Source of the DNA: an uncultured Bacilli bacterium
GTDB taxonomy: Bacteria > Bacillota_I > Bacilli_A > RF39 > UBA660
NCBI GenBank assembly: GCA_944363995.1
Contig: CALVVV010000001.1
Span: 1 to 52,265, forward strand
DNA length: 52,265 nucleotides
Direction of reading: 5' to 3'
Both the position numbers and the translations under genes were made by a program. Below are positions 50,433 through 52,265 of the stretch, piece by piece. Under the pieces are notes generated by a model. It was not told the DNA's origin, did no database searches, and saw only the letters and a list, made by a program, of their open reading frames with translations. How positions within the stretch are numbered: the stretch's first letter is position 1; each line of letters starts with the position of its first letter.

Positions 50433-50966
50433 CTATTTTTCTTTTTTTGGACTTAAAATCATTGACATTATACGTCCCTCTAATTTGGGGTATTGTTCAA
50501 TAATCGCCACATTTTCTAAAGAACTAGCAAAACGAATTAAAACATCTTTTCCTAACTCTGGATGAGCCATTTCACGACCTTTAAAACGAACAGTTGCTTT
50601 CACTTTATGACCTTTTTCTAAATATTTGGCACTATTTGTTACCCTAGTGTTAAAATCATGAACATCAATTGTTACTGATAATCGATATTCTTTCATCTCT
50701 AAATTAGCTTCTCTTTGTTTTTTTAAATTTTCTTTAGTTCTTTTTTTATTTTCATATTTAAACTTATTATAATCCATTATTTTACAAACTGGTGGATTAC
50801 CATTTGGATTAATTAAAACTAAATCAAATCCAGCATAATTAGCTAAAGTCAAGGCATCTTTAATTGCCTTTGTTCCTAATTGTTCACCATTGGGTCCAAT
50901 GACCATTACTTCTTTAGCTTTAATTTGTTCATTAATCAATGAATCTTTTGATTTACTTGCGATAAT
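50433..50966 (-). CDS. infC: translation initiation factor IF-3 (AUU start)
   Basis: 177 residues from ATT 50966, five bases after GGAGG (GGAGG-tgtca-ATT-ATC-GCA). No in-frame ATG lies near; the rare AUU start is the known infC feature that lets IF-3 repress its own translation. N-domain: LINEQIKAKEVMVIGPNGEQLG; linker; C-domain: MKEYRLSVTIDVHDFNTRVTNS, KVKATVRFKGREMAH, IIEQYPKLEGR. IF-3 binds the 30S subunit, checks the start codon and blocks the 50S. First gene of the infC-rpmI-rplT operon. Confidence 0.95.
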   Translation of the reverse strand: MIASKSKDSLINEQIKAKEVMVIGPNGEQLGTKAIKDALTLANYAGFDLVLINPNGNPPVCKIMDYNKFKYENKKRTKENLKKQREANLEMKEYRLSVTIDVHDFNTRVTNSAKYLEKGHKVKATVRFKGREMAHPELGKDVLIRFASSLENVAIIEQYPKLEGRIMSMILSPKKEK

Positions 50967-50983
50967 TGACACCTCCAACAAAT

Positions 50984-51095
50984 AAAAAAGTAGATACATA
51001 TAGCATCCACCTAACGCACAAGAATAAATTGGCTTGTTACCCATAACTAATAAGTTATCAGGTGGAGTGTGGATACTCGCTTTCCTTTTTCATTT
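50984..51095 (-). ncRNA. L20-type attenuator leader of the infC operon
   Basis: The minus-strand leader holds a terminator stem GTGGATGC (51010-51003)/GTATCTAC (50997-50990) with two G-U pairs followed by six T, and an upstream TCCACCT (51066-51060 strand) that can pair with AGGTGGA (51012-51006), so the terminator and an antiterminator exclude each other. Inner hairpins (ATAACTtattAGTTAT; AACAAG/CTTGT) lie between. Position upstream of infC-rpmI-rplT and the layout match the L20-leader class in Bacillota, where L20 binding favours termination. Confidence 0.7.
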
Positions 51096-51103
51096 CGTAA
51101 ATA

Positions 51104-51131
51104 ATTATACCATTTATTATATGTTTGTCAA
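51104..51131 (-). promoter_or_regulatory. consensus promoter of the infC-rpmI-rplT operon
   Basis: Minus strand TTGACA (51131-51126), 16-bp spacer, TATAAT (51109-51104); perfect hexamers. Transcription should begin near 51097, just before the attenuator leader. Confidence 0.85.
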
Positions 51132-51148
51132 GTTATTTTATGTTTTTT

Positions 51149-51829
51149 TTATATATTTTCTATTTTTAACGGTGTATTATCAAATTCTTCATCTAATAGC
51201 ATTTCATGCATATATTCTTCTTCGTTGTTTAAAAAGACTTCCTCTATACGGTCAACTCGACACTTTTCAGCTTTTATAATTGCCAATATTTTATCAACTG
51301 CAATATTTATATTATCATTTATTACTACATAATTATATTTTGTTACTTCGTTCATTTCACTATATGCTATTTTGAATCTTTCTAATATTTTTTCTTTGGA
51401 ATCAGTTCCTCTATTTACAAGTCTTTTTTTAAGTTCTTTAAGTGAAGGTGGCATAATAAAAATACATAAAGCTTCTTTAATTAATTTTTTTACTTGCATT
51501 GCACCTTGAATCTCAATTTCTAAAATAACATCTTTGCCATCATCTAAATTTTTTTGTATATATTCTTTAGGTGTACCATAATAATTATCTGCATAAGTTG
51601 CATATTCTAAAAAATATCCTTCAGCAATCTTTTTTTCAAAATCTTCTTTACTATAAAAATAATAAGTTTCACCTTCAACATCATTTGTTCTCATCGAACG
51701 ACTAGTAGCAGAAATAGACAACCATAAATTTTTATCTTTTGATAATAGTTCATTAATAATCGTGCCTTTACCAGCACCAGATGGTGCGGAAATAATAATT
51801 AATAAGCCTTGTTTTTTAGTTTTAATCAT
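51149..51829 (-). CDS. gmk: guanylate kinase
   Basis: 226 residues. P-loop SAPSGAGKGT (14-23), the GMP-binding SISATSRSMRTNDVEGETYYFYS and YLEYATYADNYYGTPKE, the lid NRGTDSKEKILERF and the core VVINDNINIAVDKILAII are typical. The enzyme makes GDP from GMP and ATP. A C-terminal acidic tail of about 30 residues (NNEEEYMHEMLLDEEFD) is longer than usual. It overlaps the YgjV-like gene upstream by 4 bp. Confidence 0.95.
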   Translation of the reverse strand: MIKTKKQGLLIIISAPSGAGKGTIINELLSKDKNLWLSISATSRSMRTNDVEGETYYFYSKEDFEKKIAEGYFLEYATYADNYYGTPKEYIQKNLDDGKDVILEIEIQGAMQVKKLIKEALCIFIMPPSLKELKKRLVNRGTDSKEKILERFKIAYSEMNEVTKYNYVVINDNINIAVDKILAIIKAEKCRVDRIEEVFLNNEEEYMHEMLLDEEFDNTPLKIENI

Positions 51830-52242
51830 TTTAAACTTCCTTTCCCATGATATTTTTTAATAGATATTATTCCAAATATAATTTCTAAAATGTTTCCTAT
51901 AATACCGATAAAAGCGCTTACTTTAAAATTATAATAAATCCAAATTAAAGCTGCACATATATAAATAATTCTTGTTATTTTTAAATCATTCTGCCATAAA
52001 GAATAAGCATACAATAAAGTAACAATAATAGGAATAATATCCAACAACTTATTGTAAGTAGCCATTCCTAATAAAATAATAAGCAAACTAAAGACAAATA
52101 AAATTAGTTTAGATAAATCTTTATTTATTAAATTAAATGCATAATAAATAATTAACCTTAAAACTGATAACAAATTCATACAAGCAGCAGGGTGTAAAAA
52201 ATTTTTGTAGGTAAAATAGTAGTTATGATAATAATTTATCAA
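51826..52242 (-). CDS. YgjV-like membrane protein, possibly with an altered N-terminus
   Basis: 138 residues; four to five membrane helices. From MNLLSVLRLIIYYAFNLINKD onward it fits the YgjV (Imp-YgjV) pattern (a MN-SV-R motif, then LLYAYSLWQNDLKITRIIYICAALIWIYYN and GIIGNILEIIFGIISIKKY). The first 20 residues (MINYYHNYYFTYKNFLHPAAC) do not look like the usual N-terminal helices, and the normal family length is about 160, so a frameshift or deletion near 52180 or a later start (ATG of MNLLS) is possible. Function of YgjV is unknown. Overlaps gmk by ATGA. Confidence 0.6.
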   Translation of the reverse strand: MINYYHNYYFTYKNFLHPAACMNLLSVLRLIIYYAFNLINKDLSKLILFVFSLLIILLGMATYNKLLDIIPIIVTLLYAYSLWQNDLKITRIIYICAALIWIYYNFKVSAFIGIIGNILEIIFGIISIKKYHGKGSLK

Positions 52243-52265
52243 CTACTATTTTTTCTATTTCATCC

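Noticed and set aside
1..52265. Alternative genetic code (TGA = Trp)
   Set aside because: Trp is coded by TGG throughout, and TGA ends several genes with good overlaps (ATGA junctions).
1..52265. CRISPR array, tRNA or rRNA genes
   Set aside because: I saw no regularly spaced direct repeats and no tRNA- or rRNA-like stretches; T-loop-like segments are only chance AT-rich hits.

Overview
The window is very AT-rich, with short intergenic gaps, clean Gram-positive promoters (several TTGACA/TTGATA-16/17-TATAAT), Shine-Dalgarno sites of the GGAGG/GGTGAT type and many hairpin-plus-T-run terminators. Genes use TGA as a stop (histidine kinase, both genes ending in the 79-bp repeat, amidase, GNAT/AAA junction), so this is the standard bacterial code and not a code-4 Mollicute. 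DAP-type MurE, MraY, MurF, DivIC, the yabP-yabQ-divIC block, a GerQ-like spore coat protein and the infC-rpmI-rplT operon point to a low-GC Bacillota, most like the uncultured gut Bacilli/Erysipelotrichia-RF39 side of the phylum. The lineage is inferred from gene content only.

Layout. 1-4.0 kb: a 1286-residue Cys-rich secreted protein. 4.1-6.4 kb: a translation operon (SpoU methylase, rimM, trmD, unknown gene). 6.4-7.7 kb: an Hpt-receiver protein and an ASCH protein. 7.7-11.4 kb: a MacB/FtsX-like ABC exporter. 11.5-12.5 kb: a broken pilin-like surface gene. 12.6-15.5 kb: a YfcC-type transporter, a YhcC radical-SAM protein and a tiny HTH-like protein. 15.5-21.9 kb: HerA-type ATPase, a two-component system, a UvrD-like helicase. 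22-25.1 kb: a Fic gene bracketed by two identical 79-bp repeats, an MBL hydrolase, a GNAT enzyme and an internally deleted AAA ATPase. 25.2-26.7 kb: DHH phosphoesterase and RNase HII.

26.7-31.3 kb is a graveyard: an AlbA_2/Schlafen-type gene with three lesions, two complementary wrecks of a MATE-cytidylate-kinase fusion gene under duplicated promoters carrying a palindrome, an ISL3-family IS remnant with recognisable ends, and a membrane protein whose only sensible start codon is ATA. 31.3-36.1 kb: a pilin-anchored C-type-lectin/FGE-like surface protein, YihY, a GGDEF protein with tandem periplasmic-binding-like sensors, and a small membrane protein. 36.1-39.6 kb: lipoprotein, PduL, GerQ-like, LemA, and divIC-yabQ-yabP.

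39.6-47.8 kb is a dispersed cell-wall cluster: mraY and murE on the minus strand, a divergent operon coding for a secreted amidase-signature enzyme overlapping a second MurE paralogue, a Fic-like protein with Gln in place of the catalytic His, and a MurF fused to a membrane domain. 47.8-52.3 kb: a frameshifted LRR gene, HAD phosphatase, CPBP protease, rplT (with a Rho_N-like tail), rpmI, infC (AUU start) behind an attenuator leader, gmk and a YgjV-like protein.

Most promising for new biology: the amidase-MurE2 pair, the 79-bp repeat/Fic unit, and the sporulation relics. All functions were assigned by reading motifs; no search was run.
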